Assembly (NCBI GenBank): GCA_002491905.1
Contig: DKWV01000032.1
Span: 1,283 to 58,655, forward strand
Direction: 5' to 3'
DNA length: 57,373 nucleotides
Source of the DNA: Lachnospiraceae bacterium UBA7143
Lineage (GTDB): Bacteria; Bacillota; Clostridia; Lachnospirales; Lachnospiraceae
Part shown: positions 9,485-17,494 of the stretch, piece by piece
How the letters are laid out: the number at the start of each line of letters is the position of its first letter
Numbering within the stretch: position 1 is the stretch's first letter
Translations under genes and position numbers: made by a program
Notes under the pieces: model-generated
Database searches by the model: none
What the model saw: the letters and a program-made list of their open reading frames with translations, nothing else
What the model was told of the DNA's origin: nothing

Positions 9485-10612
9485 CTACGGAACCGCAATC
9501 TCCAGATATTCCTCTTCCTCGACTTCTATCCCGTTTTTCTTTAGCAGATCCATATTCATCACATGGCGGTTGTCAAGCGTTCTCATAATATCCTTGATCT
9601 CCAGATCCTCGTACAGCTCCGTATCCGCCAGATCAATTACGCTGTTATCTCGAAACATCAGGATCAGGGGGCGCAGGATGTCAGCCTCGTTGGCTGCAAG
9701 GACAAGCGCCTTCTCCCCGGTATTCAGTTCCACACTGACCCCCGGCACCAGAATATTGACGGACTGAATCAGCGCATCCACCACCTTACTGTGATAAATT
9801 TTAGGATTGTCCAGAAGGAATTTCAATGCCTCCACCTCGGAAGCCGGCTCCGCATCCACCTTCATGGCAGTCATTCTGTCATAGGTTTCCGCCACCGCCA
9901 GCACCCTTGCCCCGTTCACCAGCCGGATCGAGGAAATATCCTCACCCGTTTTCATACTTGCAAGCATCTTGTGCGCCTGTGAGCAGATCCGCCTGATGTT
10001 GGGTTTCGTGGAAAAAGCGGTCTCCAAGAGGGCATGTCCCCTCTCCTCCCTGACATCTGTCGTCATATCAATAAGTTCGCCCCCGGCGGCCTCCTCATCC
10101 TCGAAACGCATGATTTTGCCGATGTCGTGGACAAGGGCAGCCTGTACGGTCTCCATCTGCTCTTCCACTTTTAAATTCATAACATGTGTTATCATCGCAC
10201 AGAGAATCGCCACATTCAGGGAATGCTTATATATGTAGTCCTCTTTGCTCCTCAGATTCTGCAAAAAATTAATTCTGGCATCCATATGCCCGTAATTCTT
10301 GATAATATTGGAAGCAATCATCTGGGTTCTCTGGGCACGCCCCGTCTCCGCAATCGCGTCCAGCTCCTCCCTGATGGAAAAAACGCACATGGTCTGGAAA
10401 CGCTCAAACTCCACGTCCGCCCTGGTCATGGGCGGCACAGGCTCCGCGGGTTCCAGAATAAAAATCCCCAGCAGCCCGAAATTCTTCACGCTGTTGATGC
10501 CCTGTACGGTCAGTTTGGAATTTCTCTCATAGAGCAGAACGCCGTTTTTATTGTAGATAGGACGTGCCAGTCTCATTCCCGTCTTTAAATCCTCGCTCTT
10601 AATAAAACGCAT
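9485..10612 (-). CDS. HD-domain phosphohydrolase, HD-GYP-like with degenerate GYP
   Basis: 375 residues. The central region (about 120-285) has the HD-GYP layout: KHSLNVAILC, then HDIGK carrying the HD pair, then AVAETYDRMTA. The HHE...DG.GYP signature that follows HD in active cyclic-di-GMP phosphodiesterases is absent; the equivalent stretch reads RGHALLETAF. The N-terminal 60 residues resemble the DUF3391-type segment often found before HD-GYP domains (GMRLARPIYNKNGVLL). It could be a weak hydrolase or a ligand-binding regulator of pili. Start ATG follows GGAGGAAACGGGACA. It lies 25 bases from sigK and directly precedes pilT. Confidence 0.8.
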   Translation of the reverse strand: MRFIKSEDLKTGMRLARPIYNKNGVLLYERNSKLTVQGINSVKNFGLLGIFILEPAEPVPPMTRADVEFERFQTMCVFSIREELDAIAETGRAQRTQMIASNIIKNYGHMDARINFLQNLRSKEDYIYKHSLNVAILCAMITHVMNLKVEEQMETVQAALVHDIGKIMRFEDEEAAGGELIDMTTDVREERGHALLETAFSTKPNIRRICSQAHKMLASMKTGEDISSIRLVNGARVLAVAETYDRMTAMKVDAEPASEVEALKFLLDNPKIYHSKVVDALIQSVNILVPGVSVELNTGEKALVLAANEADILRPLILMFRDNSVIDLADTELYEDLEIKDIMRTLDNRHVMNMDLLKKNGIEVEEEEYLEIAVP

Positions 10613-10636
10613 TGTCCCGTTTCCTCCATTCTATTC

Positions 10637-11281
10637 TCACGTTATACCAAAGGCTTCATACCCTTCCTTCAGCTTCTCTAACGCCCTTTTTTCGATCCTT
10701 GACACATAGCTTCTGGAAATGCCGAGCCTGTGGCCAATCTCCCGCTGGGTGATCTCCTGCCCGCTCAAAAGGCCATAGCGCATCAAAATGATCTCCTTCT
10801 CCCTGTCCGAGAGCCTGTCAGTAATCAGGCCTTTCAGCCTGTGCAGCTTATCCTCCACTTCCATCCTGTCAATCACGTCCACCTGATCCTGTTCAATCAC
10901 GTCAAGCAGGCTGATCTCGTTTCCCTCCCTGTCCGTTCCGATAGGTTCGTACAGAGAAACTTCCCGGGACGTCTTTTTCTTCGCCCGAAGGAGCATCAGC
11001 AGTTCATTATCTATACAGCGCGATGCGTAGGTGGAGAGTTTCCCCTTCCCCGCATCGAAGGAATCTATCGCCTTAATCAGTCCGATGGTGCCGATGGATA
11101 TCAGATCCTCCATGTCCTCGTCCACGTTCTGGTACTTCTTGGCAATATGCGCCACCAGACGTAAATTCCGCTCCACCAGAATCCCTTTGGCCTCCCCGCG
11201 CTCTCTTTCGCTCCCTGTTTTAAGTTGCCCCAGATAAACGGCCTCATCCTTCGCAGAAAGTGGCTGGCTGAATGTTTTCAA
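10637..11281 (-). CDS. sigK: Sporulation sigma factor SigK
   Basis: Sigma-70 family factor of 214 residues. Region 2 includes DLISIGTIGLIKAIDSFD and TYASRCIDNE; then the SigK-like stretch SLYEPIGTDREGNEISLLDV; region 4 ends with QREIGHRLGISRSYVSRIEKRAL. SigK directs late mother-cell transcription in sporulation. The gene is intact, without a skin-type insertion, and only a short N-terminal extension precedes region 2. The start codon appears to be TTG at 11281, preceded by GGAGGCTCCTT. It heads a run with the HD protein and pilT/pilB. SigK rather than SigE is favoured by the linker sequence. Confidence 0.85.
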   Translation of the reverse strand: MKTFSQPLSAKDEAVYLGQLKTGSERERGEAKGILVERNLRLVAHIAKKYQNVDEDMEDLISIGTIGLIKAIDSFDAGKGKLSTYASRCIDNELLMLLRAKKKTSREVSLYEPIGTDREGNEISLLDVIEQDQVDVIDRMEVEDKLHRLKGLITDRLSDREKEIILMRYGLLSGQEITQREIGHRLGISRSYVSRIEKRALEKLKEGYEAFGIT

Positions 11282-11381
11282 AAGGAGCCTCCAAAGTCCA
11301 TTTACTCTATTCTATGAACCGGCGGCTTTCCAAGTGCCTTTCCATCTGTCCCAATTACAATTAGGCCTTTTTCATTATTAT

Positions 11382-11410
11382 ATTATACAAGCATAACAGG
11401 GGAAATTCAA
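11382..11410 (-). promoter_or_regulatory. Sigma-A-like promoter upstream of sigK
   Basis: Minus-strand TTGAAT (11405-11410) and a perfect TATAAT (11382-11387) are 17 bases apart, about 100 bases before the sigK start. A vegetative-type promoter here could drive sigK and the downstream HD/pilus genes. It lies between hemW and sigK. Confidence 0.65.
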
Positions 11411-11421
11411 TCCCGTTCCGG

Positions 11422-12609
11422 TTAAAACAGAAACGCTGCAAATATCACATTGCTCACGTCAATGCCGCGCGGGGTAAGCCGGATCCGCCGTCCCTCCCGT
11501 TCTAAAAGCCCCTGCTTTTCAAAAGATTCTATCTGTTTTCCGTAAACCTCCCCGACAGTTTCCCCAAAATGCATCCGAAATTCTTCCGAATCCACCCCTT
11601 CCGTCAGCCGGAGCCCCAAAAACATAAATTCCTCCATCTGTTCCTGCGGGGTAAGCGCCTGTACCTCGCAGCGCCCCGTCCGCCGAAGCATTTCCACAAA
11701 AGACATACCGCATAGGCCGCGTTCCTTCATACCTTCTTCCATCTTCTCCACGCAGGCCGCATAAGCCGCTTGCGCTTCCGGGTTTTTCCACCTCACGTTC
11801 CGCACCATAGAGGACGCCCCCAGCCCAAAGCCCACATAGTCGCCCCGACGCCAGTAAACCTTATTGTGGCGGCACTCCCAGCCCTCCCTGGCATAGTTGG
11901 AAATCTCGTAGCGGTGAAATCCGGCCTTTCCCAGACAGCGCCCCGTCAGCTCATACATCTCCCGGTCTTCTTCCTCACCGGGAAAAGTATACGATCCCCG
12001 GTTTACATAAAGCTGAGTCCCCTCCTCCAGAATGAGACTGTAAGCGGAAATATGCTCCGGCGAAAGCGCCGTCACCCGCTCCAGCGTTTTCCTGTACGAG
12101 GCAAGACTCTGTCCGGGCAGCCCTGCCATCAGGTCAACATTGATATTGCGAAAGCCTGCCTCACGCGCCATCTCATACGTGTTCAGGAAATCGCCGTAGC
12201 TGTGGATTCTCCCGATGCGCTCCAGTTCCCCGTCATCTGTGGACTGCAGCCCGATGCTGAGGCGATTAATACCGCATGTTATGTAATATGCGAATTTCTC
12301 CGCCATCGCCGTACCCGGATTGCATTCTATGGTGATCTCCGCATCCTCCGACACAGAAAAGCCGTCTCTGATCTGCCCCAGAATCCACCCCGTCTCCTGC
12401 GCCGGGAGGAGGGACGGCGTGCCCCCGCCAAGAAATATGGAGACCACTCTGTGATCTCCATATAATATCGACTGTTCTTTTATTTCCCGCAGCAACAGAT
12501 TTACATAATTCTTCATTTCCTCCTCACATGCCGGGCCGGAGAGGAAATCGCAATACAGACATTTCCTGACGCAGAACGGAATATGAATATAGATGCTTAA
12601 TTCTCTCAT
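11422..12609 (-). CDS. hemW: Radical SAM heme chaperone HemW (HemN-like)
   Basis: Radical SAM protein of 395 residues that binds and delivers heme; formerly annotated as oxygen-independent coproporphyrinogen oxidase. The N-terminal IYIHIPFC leads into the CxxxCxYC iron-sulphur motif (CVRKCLYCDF), followed by FLGGGTPSLL and a C-terminal winged-helix region. Start chosen at 12609, with AGGGGGC upstream; an ATG at 12654 abuts AGGAG and would add 15 residues unlike the family. It starts 48 bases after lepA, the usual neighbour order in Firmicutes. Here the next gene is sigK rather than hrcA. Confidence 0.92.
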   Translation of the reverse strand: MRELSIYIHIPFCVRKCLYCDFLSGPACEEEMKNYVNLLLREIKEQSILYGDHRVVSIFLGGGTPSLLPAQETGWILGQIRDGFSVSEDAEITIECNPGTAMAEKFAYYITCGINRLSIGLQSTDDGELERIGRIHSYGDFLNTYEMAREAGFRNINVDLMAGLPGQSLASYRKTLERVTALSPEHISAYSLILEEGTQLYVNRGSYTFPGEEEDREMYELTGRCLGKAGFHRYEISNYAREGWECRHNKVYWRRGDYVGFGLGASSMVRNVRWKNPEAQAAYAACVEKMEEGMKERGLCGMSFVEMLRRTGRCEVQALTPQEQMEEFMFLGLRLTEGVDSEEFRMHFGETVGEVYGKQIESFEKQGLLEREGRRIRLTPRGIDVSNVIFAAFLF

Positions 12610-12657
12610 GCTGCCCCCTGTGCGGCCGCAGAATGTCTCCGCGTCCGCTTCCATCTC

Positions 12658-14463
12658 CTAGTTGTCATCCAGCTTCAGCACGCTCATAAAAGCGCTCTGT
12701 GGGATTTCCACGTTACCCACCTGACGCATGCGCTTCTTTCCTTCCTTCTGCTTTTCGAGCAGCTTCTTCTTCCGGGTGATATCCCCGCCGTAGCACTTGG
12801 CAAGGACATCTTTTCTCATGGCCTTGACAGTCTCCCTGGCAATGATCTTGCCGCCCACCGCCGCCTGGATGGGAATCTCAAAGAGGTGCCTCGGGATCTC
12901 GTCCTTCAGCTTTTCGCACATTTTCCGGCCCCGCTCGTAAGCACTGTCCGCATGGACGATAAAGGAGAGCGCGTCCACCTCGTCATGGTTAATCAGGATA
13001 TCCAGTTTCACAAGCTTCGACTGCTCGTACCCCTTTAACTCGTAATCAAAAGAAGCGTAACCTCTGGAGCGGGATTTCAGCGCGTCGAAAAAATCGTAAA
13101 TAATTTCATTCAATGGCAGTTCGTACTTTAAAAGCGCACGGGAAGCCTCAATGTACTCGGTGCTGATATAACGGCCTCTCCGCTCCTGACAGAGCTGCAT
13201 GATGGGACCGATAAACTCCGTGGTTACCATGATCTCCGCGCTGACCACCGGCTCCTCCATGTAGTCGATCTCGGAGGGATCGGGCAGATTGGAGGGATTG
13301 GTCAGCTCAATCATCTCCCCGTCTGTCTTATACACCCTGTAGATAACGCCCGGCGCGGTAGTCACAAGATCGAGATTGTACTCCCTCTCCAGACGCTCCT
13401 GTATGATTTCCAGATGCAGAAGCCCCAAAAAGCCACAGCGGAACCCAAAGCCAAGGGCAATAGATGTCTCCGGCTCATAGTTTAAGGAGGCATCGTTTAA
13501 TTTCAGCTTCTCTAAAGCATCCCGCAGATCCGGGTACTTGGCCCCGTCCGCCGGGTACATGCCGCAGTAAACCATAGAATTGACTTTTTTATAACCGGGC
13601 AGCGGCTTAGCGCAGGGATTGTCCACATCCGTCACCGTATCGCCCACAGCGGTATCCTTCACATTCTTGATGGAAGCGGTGAGATACCCCACCATCCCGG
13701 CTGCCAGCTCGTCGCAGGGGATAAACTGTCCCGCGCCAAAATATCCCACTTCCACCACCTCCGCGGTGGCTCCCGTGGCCATCATCTTAATCTTCGTGCC
13801 TTTTCTGACCCTGCCCTCCTTGATGCGGCAGAACACGATCACGCCCTTGTAGGAATCGTACACGGAGTCAAAGATCAGCGCCTGCAGCGGATTGTCAGGG
13901 CTTCCGCCGGGGGCGGGAATTTTCTCCACAATGGCCTCCAGCACATCCTCGATACCGATGCCGTTCTTTGCGGATATTAGCGGCGCATCCTGAGCTTCGA
14001 TGCCGATCACATCCTCGATCTCGTTCTTCACCCGCTCCGGGTCCGCGCTTGGCAGGTCGATCTTATTGATCACAGGGAACACGTCCAGGTCGTGATCCAG
14101 CGCCAGATACACATTCGCCAGCGTCTGAGCCTCAATGCCCTGCGCCGCGTCCACAACGAGAATCGCCCCGTCGCAGGCCGCCAGAGCCCGGCTTACCTCG
14201 TAATTAAAATCCACATGACCGGGCGTGTCGATCAGGTTGAAAATATACTCGTTTCCGTCCTTCGCCTGATAGACGATACGCACGGTCTGGGCCTTTATGG
14301 TAATGCCCCGTTCCCGCTCCAAATCCATATTGTCCAGTATTTGAGCCTGCATCTCACGGCTGGTCAAAAGGCCGGTCTTTTCTATAATTCTGTCCGCCAG
14401 CGTAGACTTGCCGTGGTCTATGTGGGCAACGATACAAAAATTTCTGATTTTGCTCTGATCCAT
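12658..14463 (-). CDS. lepA: Elongation factor 4 (LepA)
   Basis: Ribosome back-translocating GTPase of 601 residues, full length. G1 motif AHIDHGKST near residue 15, G3 DTPGH, G4 NKIDLP, followed by EF-G-like domains and the LepA-specific C-terminal domain (KMRQVGNVEIPQSAF near the end). I chose the ATG at 14463 with GGGGAG upstream; the in-frame ATG at 14487 would add eight atypical residues. It lies between spoIIP and hemW as in many Firmicutes. Confidence 0.97.
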   Translation of the reverse strand: MDQSKIRNFCIVAHIDHGKSTLADRIIEKTGLLTSREMQAQILDNMDLERERGITIKAQTVRIVYQAKDGNEYIFNLIDTPGHVDFNYEVSRALAACDGAILVVDAAQGIEAQTLANVYLALDHDLDVFPVINKIDLPSADPERVKNEIEDVIGIEAQDAPLISAKNGIGIEDVLEAIVEKIPAPGGSPDNPLQALIFDSVYDSYKGVIVFCRIKEGRVRKGTKIKMMATGATAEVVEVGYFGAGQFIPCDELAAGMVGYLTASIKNVKDTAVGDTVTDVDNPCAKPLPGYKKVNSMVYCGMYPADGAKYPDLRDALEKLKLNDASLNYEPETSIALGFGFRCGFLGLLHLEIIQERLEREYNLDLVTTAPGVIYRVYKTDGEMIELTNPSNLPDPSEIDYMEEPVVSAEIMVTTEFIGPIMQLCQERRGRYISTEYIEASRALLKYELPLNEIIYDFFDALKSRSRGYASFDYELKGYEQSKLVKLDILINHDEVDALSFIVHADSAYERGRKMCEKLKDEIPRHLFEIPIQAAVGGKIIARETVKAMRKDVLAKCYGGDITRKKKLLEKQKEGKKRMRQVGNVEIPQSAFMSVLKLDDN

Positions 14464-14488
14464 TGTGATTTTCTCCCCATACTGCACC

Positions 14489-14532
14489 GTTCAGCCCACG
14501 CCCATTCGCAAAACCGCGCGTTCTGGCTGAAC
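14489..14532 (-). repeat. Dispersed palindromic intergenic repeat, copy 2
   Basis: On the minus strand this runs from GTTCAGCCAGAACG to GGGCTGAAC with the shared interior GGTTTTGCGAATGGGCGTG. The termini GTTCAGCC/GGCTGAAC form an inverted repeat. It is the shorter sibling of 8324-8385 and lies upstream of lepA, after spoIIP. Confidence 0.7.
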
Positions 14533-14572
14533 TATTAAAATAGTATATCAAATCCACAACGGGATGTCCATA

Positions 14573-15919
14573 TCAATCGCCTTCCGGCTCACCTTCTCCC
14601 CGTTCAGGCTCCCTGCCGCTAAAGACCAGATCCAGCACATGCGCCAGCGGTTCGCAGGCATTATGTATTTCCTCTTCTGTATTGTTCTGCGCGCCCAGCT
14701 CAATCAACAGTGATTTCGGACAAAGGTGCATATTGTAACGGTAAGCCTTCAGATAGATTCTGCGGGCAATCCCCGGATAGTACTCGTTGCAGGCCGTCTG
14801 CATCTGGAACGAGAGCGCCAGATTGTCCGCAAGATACGGATTTTCCAACTGCTCAATCGACCCCTTTTTCGTGCGGCACAGCCCGTTAAAAAACATAAAC
14901 TGCGCGGTGGGACGCCCCTGCAGTTCCACAACCAGCCGCCTGTCCGCAGGCATTTCATCCCGGTGTAGGTCGATCACCGCCTCGATGGACGGGTTCTCCT
15001 GCAAAATGGCCTCAATGGCCGGCAGAGAGTTATTGTAGGCATAGGACCTGTCCTCATCATAACACCCCTTATCATGTATCACATTGTACCCGTAACGTTC
15101 CCGCAGCAGTCCGGCCAGATACTCTCCCGCTCCCAAAATCCCGCTGTTCTCGTCCCCCGGCACAGAATCCACAAAGTTCTCTTTGGAATGGGTGTGGTAA
15201 ATCAGGATCTGCGGCGCGTCCGCGCTCCCCTGTATCCGCATATCCTTTTCCCTAAGCGCATCTGCCTGCAAAAGCCCTTCCCCCGCCACGGTGGTGCTGT
15301 CCACCGCGTAAAATGCCTTAATCAGCTCCTCGTAGGAGGACAGTTCCTCCCATCTGTAGCGGTAGCTTTTCTCCTCCGCACAGACAAACGGCTGCGTTTC
15401 CTCCCCTTCATCAGCCTCCTCCGTCCCGCTCTCCTCTTCCTGTTCCGCCGATAAATAACGCTCGTTTTCTTCCAAAATAGCGGATTCCATACTCCTTTCC
15501 AGGTGCATGGCGTCATCTCCGTACTCCAGTGCCTCATCCGGCAGCCCTTTGCGGTCCTCGTCGCTGCCCTCCGTCAGCAGGAGTCTGTCGTAATCGCTCT
15601 CCGTCACGCCATCCTCCCCATTCTCCAGAGCATAGATCAGCCCCGGATATGGAAAAAGCAACGCCTTCCGCCAAAAGCTTTTCCCTGATGTGTGGCGTTT
15701 TCCCTCGGTCATCCCGCGGATTCCGGGCAGATAAGGCTCCATCACCAGTTCCTCCGCAATCCCATGAAGAGCGGAAGTCTCCGTTTTCCTCTCCCGCTCC
15801 CGCCAAAGCTCTGCACATCCAAATCCAAGGCTTATAATAACGATCGCTATTAAAATAATTTCCAACCATCTTCTATTCTTGTACATACTAAGATATATGC
15901 ACTGCGAATGGAAGTTCAT
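14573..15919 (-). CDS. spoIIP: Stage II sporulation protein P (SpoIIP)
   Basis: Cell-wall amidase/endopeptidase of the SpoIIDMP complex that drives engulfment. 448 residues with an N-terminal membrane anchor near residues 17-35, an acidic linker (EE-rich, about 150-190), and a catalytic domain with ILIYHTHSKENF near residue 250 and VIDLHRDE near 320. The start is ambiguous. ATG at 15919 overlaps the stop of a 5-codon reading frame that owns the good AAGGAG site; ATG at 15886 has no clear ribosome binding site. gpr lies immediately upstream. Confidence 0.9.
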   Translation of the reverse strand: MNFHSQCIYLSMYKNRRWLEIILIAIVIISLGFGCAELWRERERKTETSALHGIAEELVMEPYLPGIRGMTEGKRHTSGKSFWRKALLFPYPGLIYALENGEDGVTESDYDRLLLTEGSDEDRKGLPDEALEYGDDAMHLERSMESAILEENERYLSAEQEEESGTEEADEGEETQPFVCAEEKSYRYRWEELSSYEELIKAFYAVDSTTVAGEGLLQADALREKDMRIQGSADAPQILIYHTHSKENFVDSVPGDENSGILGAGEYLAGLLRERYGYNVIHDKGCYDEDRSYAYNNSLPAIEAILQENPSIEAVIDLHRDEMPADRRLVVELQGRPTAQFMFFNGLCRTKKGSIEQLENPYLADNLALSFQMQTACNEYYPGIARRIYLKAYRYNMHLCPKSLLIELGAQNNTEEEIHNACEPLAHVLDLVFSGREPERGEGEPEGD

Positions 15920-15933
15920 GCGTTACATTTCAT
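15916..15933 (-). other. Five-codon leader reading frame overlapping the spoIIP start
   Basis: Minus-strand ATG AAA TGT AAC GCA TGA. AAGGAG (15939-15944) sits five bases before its ATG, and its TGA overlaps the spoIIP ATG as ATGA. The best ribosome binding site in the gpr-spoIIP gap therefore serves this tiny frame, and spoIIP would be read by termination-reinitiation. Confidence 0.4.
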
Positions 15934-15946
15934 ACTGTCTCCTTAT

Positions 15947-16813
15947 TCACAGATTCAGCGCGCCGTTTATCCCGTCGCAGATAATATGACTGATCTGGCG
16001 GATCTGCTGATCCACATCCTTTGTGGTCACATACATATTATTCAGTTCCTTCAGCGTGGCGGGCCGTTCGCCCATAGCGTCCCCCACGATTGTGGCCGCA
16101 TCCACCACCGTCGGCACACCCAGCGCCAGCACCGGTATATGGAGTGTCTCCTCCGTGATGGCATTCCTGTGGTTGCCCACGCCTGAACCGGGATGAATGC
16201 CTGTGTTCGTGATCTGGATGGTACGGTTCAACCGTTTGGTGGAGCGTGCCGCCAGCGCGTCAATCACAATCAGCAGGTCCGGCTTCGTCTCCCCGATTAC
16301 CCCCTTGATGATCTCCGCAGACTCCATTCCCGTCTTTGCCATCACACCCGGCACCAGACTGCTCACCAGGTGCATCTTCGTGCGGTTGTAGGCAACTTTG
16401 CCGTACTCCAGTACAATATGCCTGTTGACAAAGAGATTATCAACCACATTAGGCCCCAGGGAATCCGCCGTCACTTCCCGGTTGCCGAGCCCTACCACCA
16501 GAATCGACTGCTCCTTATCCGGATTCGGCAGAATGCCCCGAAGCTGTTCTGCAAGAATGCGGGATATTTCCTGGTGATAATCTTCCTCCGGCTCAGTCAT
16601 GGCAGGCGCCTCCAGCGTGATATAGGTTCCCATCGGTTTGCCCAGCGCCTTGGCCCCGTTTTTTGTCTCTATAACCACCCGGGTAATATGCACGTCACTC
16701 TCCTCATCATAGTGCTCTTCCACTTCCACTCCATGAAGCCCGGACTCACTTTCCCCAATACCTTCTCTGGCTTCCAACGCCAAGTCCGTCCTGACATTTG
16801 ACCAGCTATCCAT
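15947..16813 (-). CDS. gpr: Germination protease GPR
   Basis: Aspartic-type protease (family A25) that degrades small acid-soluble spore proteins at germination. About 288 residues from the ATG at 16813, beginning near NVRTDLALEARE, typical of the GPR N-terminus with its cleavable propeptide. Conserved internal stretches include VVGLGNREVTADSLGP, AYNRTKMHLVSSLVPGV and HPGSGVGNHR. ATG at 16825 is an alternative start. The frame is open 76 codons further but that part is a structured non-coding segment. Divergent from rpsT and upstream of spoIIP, the classical arrangement. Confidence 0.93.
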   Translation of the reverse strand: MDSWSNVRTDLALEAREGIGESESGLHGVEVEEHYDEESDVHITRVVIETKNGAKALGKPMGTYITLEAPAMTEPEEDYHQEISRILAEQLRGILPNPDKEQSILVVGLGNREVTADSLGPNVVDNLFVNRHIVLEYGKVAYNRTKMHLVSSLVPGVMAKTGMESAEIIKGVIGETKPDLLIVIDALAARSTKRLNRTIQITNTGIHPGSGVGNHRNAITEETLHIPVLALGVPTVVDAATIVGDAMGERPATLKELNNMYVTTKDVDQQIRQISHIICDGINGALNL

Positions 16814-16849
16814 AACAATTTCCATTCCTTTCCATTCTGGTTTCAACTC

Positions 16850-16958
16850 GCAAACCCGCGCTTTCAGCGCTCCATGTCCGATTTCATCGGACGTTTGCTC
16901 GTTAACGCTGCAAGAAAAGCAAATGCCTGCTTCGCAGCCGCTTGCTTTTCTTCTGCAG
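16850..16958 (-). repeat. Three-way-junction-like palindrome plus long hairpin upstream of gpr
   Basis: GCAAAC (16850-16855) pairs with GTTTGC (16893-16898) and encloses two perfect hairpins, GCGCT-TTC-AGCGC (16858-16870) and GTCCGAT-TTC-ATCGGAC (16876-16892). Beside it is a hairpin with perfect 11-base arms AAGAAAAGCAA (16912-16922) and TTGCTTTTCTT (16942-16952), extended by outer GCTGC/GCAGC. No U-run follows. This may be a mobile repeat or a structured gpr leader RNA. Confidence 0.6.
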
Positions 16959-17034
16959 CTGTTATATTTTATGCGCTTTTCTTCTGCCTGCCCATTTTGT
17001 TTTCTATTTTTTGCAAAAATAAACAAAATATGTA

Positions 17035-17063
17035 TTGACATCCCTATTTCCATAATCTAAAAT
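17035..17063 (+). promoter_or_regulatory. rpsT promoter
   Basis: TTGACA (17035-17040), 17-base spacer and TAAAAT (17058-17063). This near-consensus vegetative promoter lies about 100 bases before the rpsT start codon. Confidence 0.8.
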
Positions 17064-17070
17064 AATATGC

Positions 17071-17102
17071 GTGTGTTTCTGTCCGTCCCTGCCGAAACAC
17101 AC
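17071..17102 (+). promoter_or_regulatory. 5' hairpin in the rpsT leader
   Basis: Perfect nine-base inverted repeat GTGTGTTTC (17071-17079) and GAAACACAC (17094-17102) with a 14-base loop, starting right where the predicted transcript begins. It could stabilise the mRNA or mediate S20 feedback control; no homology to a named leader was recognised. Confidence 0.5.
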
Positions 17103-17160
17103 CCTTATATAAGATAAAAAGCAGAAAATAAAGTGTGAATGTTTTGAAATGGAGGATGTT

Positions 17161-17424
17161 ATGGCTAATATCAAATCTGCGAAAAAGAGAATTCTGGTAA
17201 ACAGGACTAAGGCTGACAGAAACAAGGCTATCAAGTCTGGCGTTAAAACCGCAATCAAGAAAGTATATGCCGCGATTGAGGCAAAAGATAAGGCTGCTGC
17301 GCAGAGCGCGCTGCTCGCCGCAACCAGCGCAATCGACAAGGCAACCAAAAAGGGCGTATACCACAAGAATACCTCTGCCAGAAAGGTTTCCCGCATGGCC
17401 CTTGCCGTAAACAAGATGGCATAA
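17161..17424 (+). CDS. rpsT: 30S ribosomal protein S20
   Basis: Small basic 16S rRNA-binding protein, 87 residues. Begins MANIKSAKKRILVN and ends RKVSRMALAVNKMA, full length and helical throughout. The start ATG at 17161 follows GGAGGATGTT; an upstream in-frame ATG at 17149 overlaps that site and is rejected. Monocistronic, with its own promoter and terminator, divergent from gpr. Confidence 0.97.
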   Translation: MANIKSAKKRILVNRTKADRNKAIKSGVKTAIKKVYAAIEAKDKAAAQSALLAATSAIDKATKKGVYHKNTSARKVSRMALAVNKMA

Positions 17425-17449
17425 GAGTTCACTTTACAACAAACATCAA

Positions 17450-17482
17450 AGGAGTGAGTGCGCTGCACCCACTCCTCTTTTT
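17450..17482 (+). terminator. Rho-independent terminator of rpsT
   Basis: Stem GGAGTG-A-GTGC, loop GCT, GCAC-C-CACTCC (17451-17475), followed by TCTTTTT. One mismatch in the stem. Confidence 0.8.
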
Positions 17483-17494
17483 ATGCCCGCGTTG

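Noticed and set aside
14464..14487. Upstream ATG for lepA at 14487
   Set aside because: Would add eight residues unlike LepA and ignore GGGGAG before 14463.
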